Origin: Cellulomonas sp.
Lineage (GTDB): Bacteria > Actinomycetota > Actinomycetes > Actinomycetales > Cellulomonadaceae
NCBI RefSeq assembly: GCF_017744555.1
Contig: NZ_JAGIBD010000027.1
Location: 1 to 41,984 of the forward strand
Length of the DNA stretch: 41,984 nt
Direction: 5' to 3'
A model generated the notes under the pieces. That model ran no database searches. It worked only from the letters and a program-made list of their open reading frames with translations, and had not been told where the DNA came from. A program made the position numbers and the translations under genes. The number at the start of each line of letters is the position of its first letter. The first letter of the stretch is position 1. Positions 21,737 to 29,780 of the stretch are shown in pieces.

Positions 21737-22992
21737 CGGTCGACGTCACGGAGGCGATCACCCGGGCACACCACGAGGAGTGGGCCCGGGTCGTCGCGGC
21801 CCTCACGCGGCGGTTCGGCGACCTCGACGTCGCCGAGGACGCGGCGGCGGAGGCGTTCGCGACCGCCGTCGAGCGCTGGCCGAGGGACGGCGTGCCCGTC
21901 AACCCGGGCGGCTGGCTGACCACGACGGCGAACCGCCGCGCCATCGACCGGCTGCGGCGTGAGAGCAAGCGCGGCGAGAAGCAGAGGGCGGCGGTCATGT
22001 GGCACGACGACGACCCGGCTCCCCCACTCGGGGCGGTCGAGGACGAGCGGCTCCGGCTGATCTTCACGTGCTGCCACCCCGCGCTCGCGCCAGAGACCCG
22101 CGTCGCGCTGACGCTGCGCATGGTCGGCGGGCTGACCGTGCCGGAGATCGCCCGGGCGTTCCTGGTGCAGGAGCCGACGATGGGTCAGCGGATCACGCGC
22201 GCGAAGGCCAAGATCAAGGCAGCCCGCATCCCGTACCGGGTCCCGTCGGCGCAGGACCTGCCGGCCCGCGTGTCCGGCGTGCTCGCGGTCCTGTTCCTGG
22301 TGTTCAACGAGGGCTACCTCGCGACGGGCCCGGGCACCGACCCGGTGCGCGCCGACCTGACCGCCGAGGCGATCCGGCTGACGCGTCTGGTCCGTGCCCA
22401 GCTGCCCGACGACGGCGAGGTCGCCGGGCTGCTCGCGCTCATGCTGCTGACGGAGGCCCGCCGCCTCGCGCGCGTCTCGCCGGACGGCGAGCTGATCCCG
22501 CTCGACCGGCAGGACCGGACCGCGTGGGACTCCTCGCTCGTCGCGGAAGGCCACGCGCTGGTGCGGGAGCGGCTGGCGTCCGGCGAGGCCCCGGGCCGCT
22601 ACCAGGTGCTCGCCGCGATCAACGCGGTCCACACGTCCGCCCGCGAGGCGCGCGACACCGACTGGTCGCAGATCGTCGCGCTCTACGACCAGCTGGTGCG
22701 GCTCGACCCGTCCCCGGTCGTCGCCCTCAACCGCGCGGTCGCGGTGGCCGAGCTCGACGGGCCGGAGGTGGCGCTCGCGACTGTCGACCAGCTCGGCGGC
22801 GCGCTCGCCGGGTACCACGCCTTCCACGCGACCCGCGCCGAGCTGCTGCGGCGGCTGGGCCGTGCGGACGGTGCGCGGGCGGCGTACGACGACGCGATCG
22901 GGCTGGCCGGCAACACCGCGGAGACGGCCTACCTGACGCGTCGCCGCGACGAGCTCGGCTCAGTCACGCCTGGACGCCCGCCGTCCTCGTGA
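21733..22992 (+). CDS. ECF42-group RNA polymerase sigma factor with TPR-like C-terminal domain
   Basis: The 419-residue protein has sigma region 2 (VVAALTRRFGDLDVAEDAAA, NPGGWLTTTANRRAIDRLRR), the FTCCHPALAPETRVALTLRM segment typical of this group, and sigma region 4 (GLTVPEIARAFLVQEPTMGQRITRAKAKI). A large helical C-terminal extension (about 190-419; AVLFLVFNEGYLAT, PSPVVALNRAVAVAELDGPE, ATRAELLRRLGRADGARAAY) replaces a separate anti-sigma factor and is required for activity in studied members. No anti-sigma gene is present, in keeping with the group. Its last 29 bp overlap the convergent YbaK gene. Confidence 0.95.
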   Translation: MTVDVTEAITRAHHEEWARVVAALTRRFGDLDVAEDAAAEAFATAVERWPRDGVPVNPGGWLTTTANRRAIDRLRRESKRGEKQRAAVMWHDDDPAPPLGAVEDERLRLIFTCCHPALAPETRVALTLRMVGGLTVPEIARAFLVQEPTMGQRITRAKAKIKAARIPYRVPSAQDLPARVSGVLAVLFLVFNEGYLATGPGTDPVRADLTAEAIRLTRLVRAQLPDDGEVAGLLALMLLTEARRLARVSPDGELIPLDRQDRTAWDSSLVAEGHALVRERLASGEAPGRYQVLAAINAVHTSAREARDTDWSQIVALYDQLVRLDPSPVVALNRAVAVAELDGPEVALATVDQLGGALAGYHAFHATRAELLRRLGRADGARAAYDDAIGLAGNTAETAYLTRRRDELGSVTPGRPPSS

Positions 22993-23440
22993 CGTCGACC
23001 CAGCCCGCACCGGTGACGTCGGCCAGCTCGGACGGCGTCAGGCGGACCGCGCTGTTCCGGCTCCCACCGGCCGGGTAGACGACGTCGAACGCCCGCAGCG
23101 ACGCGTCGAGCCACACCTCGACGGCCTCGAGGTGGCCGAACGGGCTGACGCCGCCGACCGGCTGACCCGTGAGCGCCTCGACCTCCGGCGCCGAGAGCAT
23201 GCGGGGCTTGGCGCCGAACTGCGCGCGGAACTTCGCGTTGTCGATCCGCGCGTCACCGCACGCGACGACCAGCAGCGTCCGGTCCCCGGCCCGCAGCGCG
23301 AGCGTCTTGGCGATCTGCGCGGGCAGGACGCCGAGCGCGGCTGCGGCGGTCTCGACGGTCGACGTGTCGGCGTCCGTCTCGATGAGGCGCGGCGCGAGGT
23401 CGCGCTCGTCGAGGAAGGCATGGACTCGCTGCGTGCTCAT
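22964..23440 (-). CDS. YbaK/EbsC-type aminoacyl-tRNA deacylase
   Basis: The 158-residue protein has the YbaK/ProX fold: TVETAAAALGVLPAQIAKTLALRAG, with the conserved lysine in QIAKTL, then LLVVACGDARIDNAKFRAQFG, GQPVGGVSPFGH and VWLDASLRAFDVVYPAGGSR. YbaK-like proteins hydrolyse mischarged Cys-tRNA(Pro) or related aminoacyl-tRNAs in the cytosol. GGVSPFG is the family signature. A GGGGAG ribosome-binding site precedes the ATG. The 3' end runs 29 bp into the convergent sigma gene, so the final residues of both proteins share DNA. Confidence 0.93.
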   Translation of the reverse strand: MSTQRVHAFLDERDLAPRLIETDADTSTVETAAAALGVLPAQIAKTLALRAGDRTLLVVACGDARIDNAKFRAQFGAKPRMLSAPEVEALTGQPVGGVSPFGHLEAVEVWLDASLRAFDVVYPAGGSRNSAVRLTPSELADVTGAGWVDVTRTAGVQA

Positions 23441-23737
23441 GGTCTCCCCGTCGGTCGGCGGTGCTCAGGGTCGAGCATGACCGGTGCGACCCGTCAGGCG
23501 GAACCACGAACCGCCGGTCGTCCGGCGACTCGCGCACAGTTCGCCGCCCGAAAGGCGGGTGAAGGGCCACCCACCCCGCCGCAGGTCACGCGGCCATGCG
23601 CCGGACTTGAGGGTCCTAGGTCCGCAAGGCGTAGGCGTGGGCGAACCTAGCGTGGACGGCCCGCGGCTCGCATCCCCGCTGAGCTGCCTCCGCGTCGCCC
23701 ACTGAGAGGTGACGCGGCTCGATCGGAGGACTCATCC
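23441..23737. other. Intergenic region without a gene
   Basis: These 297 bp lie between the divergent YbaK and DUF4352 genes. A small hairpin, CCGCC-cgaaa-GGCGG (23544-23558), is visible, and CGGAGGA (23724-23730) is the ribosome-binding site of the right-hand gene. I compared the segment by eye with common riboswitch cores and saw no match. Confidence 0.5.
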
Positions 23738-24520
23738 ATGGCTCTGCGTTTCAACGCGCCCCCGAACTGGCCCGCACCGCCCGTGGGGTGGACGCCGCCC
23801 GCCGACTGGAAGCCGGACCCCGCCTGGGGGCCGGTGCCGGACGGCTGGCAGCTCTGGGTGGACGACTCCGAACCCGCGGAGATCGCGAAGCCGAAGGGCA
23901 GCTGGATCAATCGCCACAAGGTCCTCACCGGCGTCGGTGCGGCGGCCGCCGTGCTCGTCGTCGCGGCGATCGCATCGGGCGGCGGTGACGACGGCGCACC
24001 CGCTGCCGCCGACGACACGGTGGCCGTCGCGCCGGCCGACGAGAAGGCGCCGCCGGCCGAGGCGCCGACCGAGACGCCTTCCGAGGCGCCGGCTGAACCC
24101 GCCGCGCCCGAGCCGGCGCCCGCGGCCGCCGGCCTCAACACGCCCGTACGCGACGGCAAGTTCGAGTTCGTCGTCACAGGTGTCGAGTGCGGCCAGACGA
24201 CGCTAGGAGACGAGTACATCAACACCACGGCGCAGGGTCAGTTCTGCCTCGTGCACGTCCGGGCGACGAACATCGGCGACAAGCCTCAGTACTTCTTCGC
24301 CGACAACCAGAAGGCGTTCAACGCGGACGGCCAGGAGTACTCCGCGAACTCGAGCGCGTCGATCTACCTCGACGACGCGGACAGCTGGATGTCCGAGATC
24401 AACCCTGGGAACGGCATCGACGGGACAGTCGTGTTCGACGTCCCGGTCGGCGTGACGCCCACCAGCGTGGAGCTGCACGACTCGGCCTTCTCCGGCGGCG
24501 TCAAGGTCGTCCTGGGCTGA
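23738..24520 (+). CDS. DUF4352-domain membrane protein
   Basis: The 260-residue protein begins with a Pro/Trp-rich cytosolic segment (FNAPPNWPAPPVGWTPPADW, WGPVPDGWQLW), the motif seen at the N-terminus of many actinobacterial surface proteins. It has one membrane helix (about 66-81, VLTGVGAAAAVLVVAAIASG), an Ala/Pro/Glu linker (about 82-130) and an extracytoplasmic DUF4352 Ig-like domain (FEFVVTGVECGQTTLG, FCLVHVRATNIGDKPQYFFA, INPGNGIDGTVVFDVPVG). Two cysteines may form a disulfide. The domain is related to telokin/MPT63-like folds; its function is unknown. A GGAGG ribosome-binding site precedes the ATG. Confidence 0.88.
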   Translation: MALRFNAPPNWPAPPVGWTPPADWKPDPAWGPVPDGWQLWVDDSEPAEIAKPKGSWINRHKVLTGVGAAAAVLVVAAIASGGGDDGAPAAADDTVAVAPADEKAPPAEAPTETPSEAPAEPAAPEPAPAAAGLNTPVRDGKFEFVVTGVECGQTTLGDEYINTTAQGQFCLVHVRATNIGDKPQYFFADNQKAFNADGQEYSANSSASIYLDDADSWMSEINPGNGIDGTVVFDVPVGVTPTSVELHDSAFSGGVKVVLG

Positions 24521-24536
24521 GGCTCCCCGCCGCGCC

Positions 24537-24582
24537 GGTCCCGGCCGGCTCGTCGCGATCGCGCGACGGGCCGGGCGGGACC
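24537..24582. terminator. Bidirectional terminator between convergent genes
   Basis: An inner stem, 24545-24557 with 24562-24574 (13 bp, one G-U, 4-nt loop), is flanked by outer arms GGTCCC (24537-24542) and GGGACC (24577-24582). It fills the gap between the DUF4352 and TetR stops, so it can serve both directions. Confidence 0.75.
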
Positions 24583-24592
24583 TTCGGTGTGC

Positions 24593-25180
24593 TCAGCGCG
24601 TCGCTGCCGGTCCTGCGGTGGAGCTGCGCGTCATGCGGTCGACCGCACGGACCACCTCGTCGCGGCGGTGCGGCTCGGTGTCGAGGGCGCGATGGATCGT
24701 CAGGCCCTCGATGAGGGCGTCGAGGAGCCGGGCGGTCGTCGGGTCGAAGTGGCGTTCGAGCGCCCGCCGGCTCCGGGCCATCCACGCGTGGGTGAGCCGC
24801 CGGTAGCGGGGGTCCCGGGCGGCGAGCGTGTACAGCTCGTGGGTCAGGACGAGCTCGCGGGGGTCGGCGAGCACGTCGACGCTGATGAGGTCGACGACCG
24901 CCCGCCGGGCCTCGTCGACGTCGCGCGCCCCGGCCATGGCCTGCTCGAACCGGTCGCTCATCGCGTGCGCGAATCGCGAGAACGCCTCGTGGAGCAGCTC
25001 GTCGGTGTCGGTGAAGTGGTAGGTCATCGACCCGAGAGGCACGTCGGCGGCCGCGGCGACCCGGCGGTTGGACGTCCCCGCCACACCGGCCTCGCCGATC
25101 ACCCGCAGGCAGGCGTCGACGATGCGGTCGCGGCGGCCGGGGTCGTACCGCCGCGACCTCGCCGCGGCGCCGTCGCTCAT
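24593..25180 (-). CDS. TetR family regulator
   Basis: The 195-residue protein has the TetR helix-turn-helix at residues about 17-63 (RDRIVDACLRVIGEAGVAGT, SNRRVAAAADVPLGSMTYHF, DTDELLHEAFSRFAHAM), followed by an all-helical ligand domain (ELVLTHELYTLAARDPRYRR, LDALIEGLTIHRAL). It overlaps the upstream acetyltransferase stop as ATGA, with GGAGGA directly before the ATG, so it is translated from the same mRNA. A palindrome at 25791-25802 over the operon's promoter is its likely binding site, giving negative autoregulation. The ligand is unknown; an acetylated or thiogalactoside-type sugar is possible from context. Confidence 0.92.
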   Translation of the reverse strand: MSDGAAARSRRYDPGRRDRIVDACLRVIGEAGVAGTSNRRVAAAADVPLGSMTYHFTDTDELLHEAFSRFAHAMSDRFEQAMAGARDVDEARRAVVDLISVDVLADPRELVLTHELYTLAARDPRYRRLTHAWMARSRRALERHFDPTTARLLDALIEGLTIHRALDTEPHRRDEVVRAVDRMTRSSTAGPAATR

Positions 25181-25767
25181 TCCTCCGTGATCTCGCGGAC
25201 GACGCGTGCGGGGTTGCCGACCGCGACGACGTTCGCAGGGAGATCCTTCGTGACGACCGCGCCGGCACCGACGACGGTGTTGTCGCCGATCGTGACGCCG
25301 GGGCAGACGATGACGCCGCCACCGAGCCACACGTTGTCGCCGAGGGTGATCGGCTTGGCGGCCTCGAGCTTGTCCTTGCGCGGCTGCGGGGCGATGGGGT
25401 GCGTCGGCGTGAGCAGCTGGACGTTGGGGCCGATCTGGCAGTCCTCGCCGATCGTGATGGTCGCGACGTCGAGCGCCATGAGGTTGTAGTTGACGAACGT
25501 GCGGGCGCCGATGTGGATGTTCTCGCCGTAGTCGACGAAAAGAGGTGGCTTGACGTAGGCACCTTCGCCGAGGGTGCCGAGCAGCGCCGTGAGGTGCTCG
25601 CGCGCGTCGGGCTCGCCGGCGGACTCGGCGCGGTAGTAGGCGTCGGTGAGGCGGAACGCCTCGCGGGCGATGCGCCCGCTCTCGGGGTCGCCGCCGAGGT
25701 AGAGGTCGCCCGCGAGCATCCGCTCGCGGTGGGTGCGGGGGTCGCCTGCGAAGTAGTCGGTGGTCAC
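25177..25767 (-). CDS. Maltose/sugar O-acetyltransferase (Maa-like)
   Basis: The 196-residue protein has the Maa N-terminal domain (FAGDPRTHRERMLAGDLYL, AFRLTDAYYRAE) and a left-handed beta-helix hexapeptide-repeat domain (IHIGARTFVNYNLMALDVAT, ITLGDNVWLGGGVIVCPGVT, IGDNTVVGAGAVVTKDLPAN). The catalytic histidine is in LLTPTHPIAPQPR. It transfers acetyl from acetyl-CoA to a sugar hydroxyl and is trimeric by family. The GTG at 25767 is chosen because the protein then starts as in other Maa proteins and TACCCT lies 6 nt upstream, giving a leaderless mRNA. It is the first gene of the operon with TetR. Confidence 0.93.
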   Translation of the reverse strand: MTTDYFAGDPRTHRERMLAGDLYLGGDPESGRIAREAFRLTDAYYRAESAGEPDAREHLTALLGTLGEGAYVKPPLFVDYGENIHIGARTFVNYNLMALDVATITIGEDCQIGPNVQLLTPTHPIAPQPRKDKLEAAKPITLGDNVWLGGGVIVCPGVTIGDNTVVGAGAVVTKDLPANVVAVGNPARVVREITEE

Positions 25768-25790
25768 GGGTCCAGGGTAGGCGACGATGC

Positions 25791-25802
25791 GTACGTCCGT
25801 AC
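25791..25802. promoter_or_regulatory. Palindromic operator over the acetyltransferase-TetR promoter
   Basis: GTACG-tc-CGTAC is an inverted repeat with a 2-nt spacer. On the minus strand it covers the -35 position of a promoter whose -10 is TACCCT (17-bp spacing), 6 nt before the GTG start. This is a standard layout for TetR autorepression. Confidence 0.6.
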
Positions 25803-25816
25803 ACATCATTTGCCCG

Positions 25817-26707
25817 TCACATGAGCGATCGACGCGACCTCACCTCGAGTCGCTCGACGAGCGCGGCGTCGGCGAACACCGTGATCCCGGCGATCCCGTC
25901 GCGCCGCACGTCGAGCACCGCGACCCCGAACGGCTCGCCGCGCAGCCGGACCACGACGGCCGGCGCACCGTTCGCCACGGTCGGCCGCATCACCCAGTCG
26001 CCGGGCGTCCCCACGGCATCGGCGAGCACCCCCGCGCACGCGACCTTGCCGTCGAACCACGCCCCGTCGGGCACGAGCGCGAGCGTCGCGTCGGCCCGCA
26101 GCACCGCGGTGAGCAGCCCCACGTCCGCGGTCTCGAACGCCTGCACGTACACGTCCAGCAGCCGCCGCGCCTCGGGCGACGACGGCTCGACGACGTCGTG
26201 CGGCGTCGGTGCAATCCGGACGAGCCGGGCCCGGGCGCGCTGCAGGCTGCTCTTGACGGCGGGCACGGTCGTCCCGAGGATCGACGCGACCTCGTCGGCC
26301 GGGAGCTGCAGCACGTCGCGCAGCAGCAGCACGGCCCGCTGCGCGGGCGGGAGGGCCTGCATCCCGGCGACGAGCGCGAGCCTCAGGTCGTCGCGGTCGC
26401 CCGGGAACGGCTGGACCCAGCGCTCGGTCGGCAGCGCGTCGACGTGCCCGTACGGGAGCGCCCGGCGCCCGCGGTCACGGGCGAGGTCGAGGCACACGTT
26501 CGTCGCGATCCGGTACAGCCACGTGCGCACGGACGACCGCCCCTCGAAGCCGTCCCACGACCGGTGCCCGCGCAGGTACGTCTCCTGGACGGCATCCTCG
26601 GCCTCGTCCCACGACCCCAGCATCCGGTAGGCGTGCGCGGTGAGCTCGGGCCGCAGCCCGGCGGACTCCTCCTCGAACGTCACGGGACCAGTGTCGACCG
26701 CAGCCAC
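25817..26707 (-). CDS. ECF sigma factor with SnoaL-like C-terminal domain (SigG/SigJ type)
   Basis: The 296-residue protein has sigma region 2 (LTAHAYRMLGSWDEAEDAVQ, RSSVRTWLYRIATNVCLDLA) and region 4 (GMQALPPAQRAVLLLRDVLQ, LPADEVASILGTTVPAVKSS). A SnoaL/NTF2-like C-terminal domain spans about 185-290 (LLDVYVQAFETADVGLLTAV, FDGKVACAGVLADAV). In this group the C-terminal domain modulates activity in place of an anti-sigma factor. GTG 26707 is preferred, with GGGAGGG 7 nt upstream, although GTG 26683 overlaps the upstream stop as GTGA and is also possible. The gene follows, and overlaps, the hydrolase gene; their co-expression is likely. Confidence 0.9.
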   Translation of the reverse strand: MAAVDTGPVTFEEESAGLRPELTAHAYRMLGSWDEAEDAVQETYLRGHRSWDGFEGRSSVRTWLYRIATNVCLDLARDRGRRALPYGHVDALPTERWVQPFPGDRDDLRLALVAGMQALPPAQRAVLLLRDVLQLPADEVASILGTTVPAVKSSLQRARARLVRIAPTPHDVVEPSSPEARRLLDVYVQAFETADVGLLTAVLRADATLALVPDGAWFDGKVACAGVLADAVGTPGDWVMRPTVANGAPAVVVRLRGEPFGVAVLDVRRDGIAGITVFADAALVERLEVRSRRSLM

Positions 26708-27525
26708 GTTCCCGCCCTCCCGATCGCGTCGTCGGCCACCGGGCTCCGGCCCGCGGCCATCTGGAACGAGTGCACCTGGCCCTCGAACTCGTCGAGCCGA
26801 ACGTCGACGCCGGCGGCAGCCAGACGACGGGCGACCGCCCGGCTGTCGTCGAGCAGCGCCTCGTCCGCGCCGACCTGCAGGTACGTGGGCGGCAGACCGT
26901 GCGGGTCGGCGTGCACGGGAGCGGCGAGCGGGTCGTGCGGGTCGGCGCCCGCCAGGTACCCGGCGCCCAGCCCGCGCACGAGGTCCCGCGTGAAGAACGG
27001 GTCGCGGCCGCCGTCGTACGACGCACCGGTCGCCAGCAGGTCCGTCCACGCCGACATCAGCAGCAGCGCCGCGGGCGGCGGGAGGCCGTCGTCCCGGGCG
27101 TGCACCGCGAGCGCGAGCGCGAGGGTCGCGCCGCACGAGTCGCCCGCGAGCGCCACCCGCCCCGCACCCTGGTCGAGGAGCCACTGGTAGGCGTCCGTCA
27201 CGGCGACCAGCTGGCTCGGGTACACGTGGTCGGGCACGAGCCCGTACTCGACGACGAACGCCGCGACGCCCGCGGCACGGGCCAGGTGCGCGAACGTCCG
27301 CCGGTGGGTGCCCGCCGAGCCGCTGACGAACCCGCCGCCGTGCACGGCCAGCACGGCGACCCCGGGGACGGCGTCGCGCGGGCGCAGCCAGAGCCCGCGC
27401 GGCTCGTCCACCGCATCGCAGTCGACGCCCTCCGGCGAGGTGGCGAGCGCACCCCAGTCGACGGGCTCGCCGCGCGCGACGGCCTCCCAGTGGGCACGGT
27501 TCGGGTCCTGCGTCGTGGTCGTCAT
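26680..27525 (-). CDS. Alpha/beta hydrolase (HSL-type esterase)
   Basis: The 281-residue protein belongs to the hormone-sensitive-lipase branch of alpha/beta hydrolases. The oxyanion motif is AVHGGGFVSGS, the nucleophile elbow GDSCGATLALALAV with serine in the family position (GDSAG is usual, here Cys replaces Ala), the acid is in VGADEALLDDS and the histidine in EGQVHSFQM. A complete triad points to an active esterase acting on short or medium acyl esters in the cytosol. It precedes and overlaps the ECF sigma gene. Upstream, between 27526 and 27561, a GGGGG/CCCC hairpin is near the start. Confidence 0.92.
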   Translation of the reverse strand: MTTTTQDPNRAHWEAVARGEPVDWGALATSPEGVDCDAVDEPRGLWLRPRDAVPGVAVLAVHGGGFVSGSAGTHRRTFAHLARAAGVAAFVVEYGLVPDHVYPSQLVAVTDAYQWLLDQGAGRVALAGDSCGATLALALAVHARDDGLPPPAALLLMSAWTDLLATGASYDGGRDPFFTRDLVRGLGAGYLAGADPHDPLAAPVHADPHGLPPTYLQVGADEALLDDSRAVARRLAAAGVDVRLDEFEGQVHSFQMAAGRSPVADDAIGRAGTWLRSTLVP

Positions 27526-27561
27526 GAGGGGTAGACCCCCACGCCCCGCGAAAGGAATCGG

Positions 27562-27690
27562 TCAGACGTCGCCCGCGAGCAGCCGCGTGAAGAAGTCGGA
27601 CTTGAGCTCCTCGTGGTCCCGGAGCGCGGCGCGCTCGCGCTCGACGACCGCGACCGCCTCGCTCCGCAGCTCCTCGGCCCGCCTCACCAC
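27562..27690 (-). CDS. Possible small protein, 42 residues
   Basis: The short frame encodes a highly charged helix: VVRRAEELRSEAVAVVERER, AALRDHEELKSDFFTRLLAG. The amphipathic pattern is coherent and the codon third positions are nearly all G or C, which makes it look translated. The GTG start at 27690 lacks a convincing ribosome-binding site. It lies between the hydrolase gene and the divergent glycerophosphodiesterase. It might be real, or the remnant of a longer gene. Confidence 0.35.
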   Translation of the reverse strand: MVRRAEELRSEAVAVVERERAALRDHEELKSDFFTRLLAGDV

Positions 27691-27793
27691 GGCGGTTCCC
27701 GTGACGTCATGCGTCCAGACTGGCCGCCCGCCGCACGCGTGTCCGCCGCACGCAGGTCGGCGACGTGCTGCACTGGACCCCGGAGGTCGCGGC

Positions 27794-28537
27794 ATGACGC
27801 ACCCGTACTTCGGCGCACCCGGCTGGGTCGCCGCGCTCGCCCACCGCGGGTTCGCCCCGGACGGGCTCGAGAACTCGATGGCCGCGTTCCGGGCGGCCGT
27901 CGACCTCGGGTACCGGTACGTCGAGACGGACGCGCACGGCACCGCCGACGGGCACGCGGTGCTCATGCACGACGCGGCGCTCGACCGCACCACGGACCGC
28001 ACGGGCCGCATCGCCGAGCTGCCGTGGTCCGAGGTCCGCGCCGCCCGCGTCGGCGGGAGCGAGCCGGTGCCGCTGCTGGAGGACCTGCTCGGCGCGTGGC
28101 CCGACGTGCGGGTCAACGTCGACGTCAAGGAGCGGTCGGGCATCGAGCCCGTCGCTGCGGCGATCGAGCGCACGAACGCGCACGACCGCGTGTGCGTCGC
28201 GTCGTTCTCGGCGGCCCGCAGGGACGCGACCGTCGCGCGACTGTCCCGGCCGGTGGCGACGTCGGCGGCGACCGCGGAGGCCGTGGCGTTCCTGGTCGGC
28301 GGCCGTGCGACCCGCGGGTTCGACGCCTACCAGGTGCCGTGGCGGTTCCGTGGCCGGCAGGTGCTCACGGCCCGGCACGTGCGCGCTGCCCACCGGGCCG
28401 GGCGGCCCGTGCACGTCTGGACGGTGAACGACCCGGACGACATGCGCACGCTGCTCGACCTCGGGGTCGACGGGATCATCAGCGACCGGGCCGACCTGCT
28501 GCGCGAGGTGCTTGCCGAGCGTCGGCTGTGGGCGTGA
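27794..28537 (+). CDS. Glycerophosphodiester phosphodiesterase
   Basis: The 247-residue cytosolic protein has the GDPD TIM-barrel motifs: ALAHRGFAPDGLENSMAAF with the catalytic HR, VETDAHGTADGHAVLMHDAA with the metal-binding ExD and second histidine, VNVDVKE, and HVWTVNDPDDMRTLLDLGVD with GIISDRAD at the end of the barrel. It hydrolyses glycerophosphodiesters to glycerol-3-phosphate and an alcohol, feeding phospholipid turnover. GGAGG lies 7 nt before the ATG. There is no signal peptide. Its last 59 bp overlap the convergent acyltransferase-like gene. Confidence 0.95.
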   Translation: MTHPYFGAPGWVAALAHRGFAPDGLENSMAAFRAAVDLGYRYVETDAHGTADGHAVLMHDAALDRTTDRTGRIAELPWSEVRAARVGGSEPVPLLEDLLGAWPDVRVNVDVKERSGIEPVAAAIERTNAHDRVCVASFSAARRDATVARLSRPVATSAATAEAVAFLVGGRATRGFDAYQVPWRFRGRQVLTARHVRAAHRAGRPVHVWTVNDPDDMRTLLDLGVDGIISDRADLLREVLAERRLWA

Positions 28538-29729
28538 GCGCCGCGTCGGCGAGCGCGGCGACCTCGGCCAGGCCGTCGCGCAGGTCGTCCGCGAGCACGT
28601 GCGCCAGCCCGGCGGACTCGGGCGAGCAGACGACCGCGGCGTCGAGCCGCCCGCCGACGGACACGGCCGCGACCGCGGTCGTCACGTTCCCGACGACGGG
28701 CACGAGCGGCACGGTCGCGACCACCGGCACGCCGAGCACGTGCATCGCGTCGGGCGGCCCGGGCGCGTGCGTGACGACCGTCGAGATGAGCCGCTGACGA
28801 CGGAGCATCGCCGGGAGCAGCCCGAGCCGGCGCACGACGAGCACGCCGGCGGGTGCCAGGGCCCACGTCCACGGCCGGACGTGCCGCTTCGCGTCGCGGG
28901 TGCGGGCCGCGAGCGCGGCGAGCTGCTCTGCTGCCGACCCGCGACCGTCGGGCACGGGCACGCGCAGCGCGCCGACCCGGTTCCCGAACCGCGACCCCGG
29001 CACGGTCACGGGCACCGAGACGACGACGCGCTCGCCCGGGCCCCCGGCCGCCGCGTCGGCCCGCCGGAACGCCCGTCCCCACGCCCACAGCAGCGCGTCG
29101 TTCACCGTCGCCCCGCACGTCCGAGCCCCTGCCCGCAGGTCGGCGACGTCCACGCTCACGGGCGCGGCCGTGAGCCCGGCGGTCACGGGCCGGACGAGCG
29201 CGCTCCGACCCGCCCGGCCGGCACGCACGCGCGGATCACGCCCCGGCGACGGCCGACGACCCGGTGTGCGCCAGGGCACCGCGGGTGGCCCGTCGGTCAG
29301 GTGGTCCAGGAGCACGCCCAGCACGCTCGGCCCGTTGCCGAGCACGTGCCCGTTGGTCCACACGAGCGCGGACCGTTCGTCGTCCGCGAGGTCCACGAGC
29401 GTCAGCCGCCAGGCCGGGTGCCCGGGCGGCATGGGCCGCCGGAGCTCGTCGACCGCGATCTCGACGGGGTCCGCTCCGGGTGCGGACAGCACCCGCACGT
29501 GCTCCCGCAGGTCCACCGACCCGCCCTGCCAGACGGGCCCGCGCCACGTGCGCCGCACCTGCGCGCCCAGCCGCGGTTCGTGGGCGACGGCGGCCGCCAT
29601 CCGCCGCCGAACCTCGTCGACGTCCGGCACAGGTCCGGCGAGCACGAGCAGCACGGCGACGTTCCGCGGGCCGGGCCCGACGTCGGTCGCCAGCTCCGCA
29701 CGGTCGTACACGCTCAGCCGATCGGGCAC
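28479..29729 (-). CDS. WS/DGAT-like acyltransferase family protein
   Basis: The 416-residue protein resembles wax ester synthase/diacylglycerol acyltransferases, two-domain enzymes of the condensation superfamily. The N-terminal part has RMAAAVAHEPRLGAQVRRTW and WTNGHVLGNGPSVLGVLLDH. The latter is where HHxxxDG should be, but reads NGHVLGNG, so the catalytic motif is degenerate. The C-terminal half (VVVSVPVTVPGSRFGNRVG, STVVTHAPGPPDAMHVLGVP, ESAGLAHVLADDLRDGLAEV) follows the family well. It may bind acyl chains without standard catalysis. CAGGCT 6 nt before the GTG suggests a leaderless mRNA. It is convergent with the glycerophosphodiesterase, another lipid gene. Confidence 0.8.
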   Translation of the reverse strand: MPDRLSVYDRAELATDVGPGPRNVAVLLVLAGPVPDVDEVRRRMAAAVAHEPRLGAQVRRTWRGPVWQGGSVDLREHVRVLSAPGADPVEIAVDELRRPMPPGHPAWRLTLVDLADDERSALVWTNGHVLGNGPSVLGVLLDHLTDGPPAVPWRTPGRRPSPGRDPRVRAGRAGRSALVRPVTAGLTAAPVSVDVADLRAGARTCGATVNDALLWAWGRAFRRADAAAGGPGERVVVSVPVTVPGSRFGNRVGALRVPVPDGRGSAAEQLAALAARTRDAKRHVRPWTWALAPAGVLVVRRLGLLPAMLRRQRLISTVVTHAPGPPDAMHVLGVPVVATVPLVPVVGNVTTAVAAVSVGGRLDAAVVCSPESAGLAHVLADDLRDGLAEVAALADAALTPTADARQAPRAAGRPGR

Positions 29730-29780
29730 CCCGCCAGCCTGGTCCTCCGGCGCGGGGCCCGGCAGGTCCTTTCGTCCCGG

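Noticed and set aside
23441..23737. Riboswitch in the 297-bp leader of the DUF4352 gene
   Set aside because: Only one short CGAAA-loop hairpin is visible, and no conserved core of TPP, glycine, cobalamin, SAM or c-di-AMP riboswitches was recognised.
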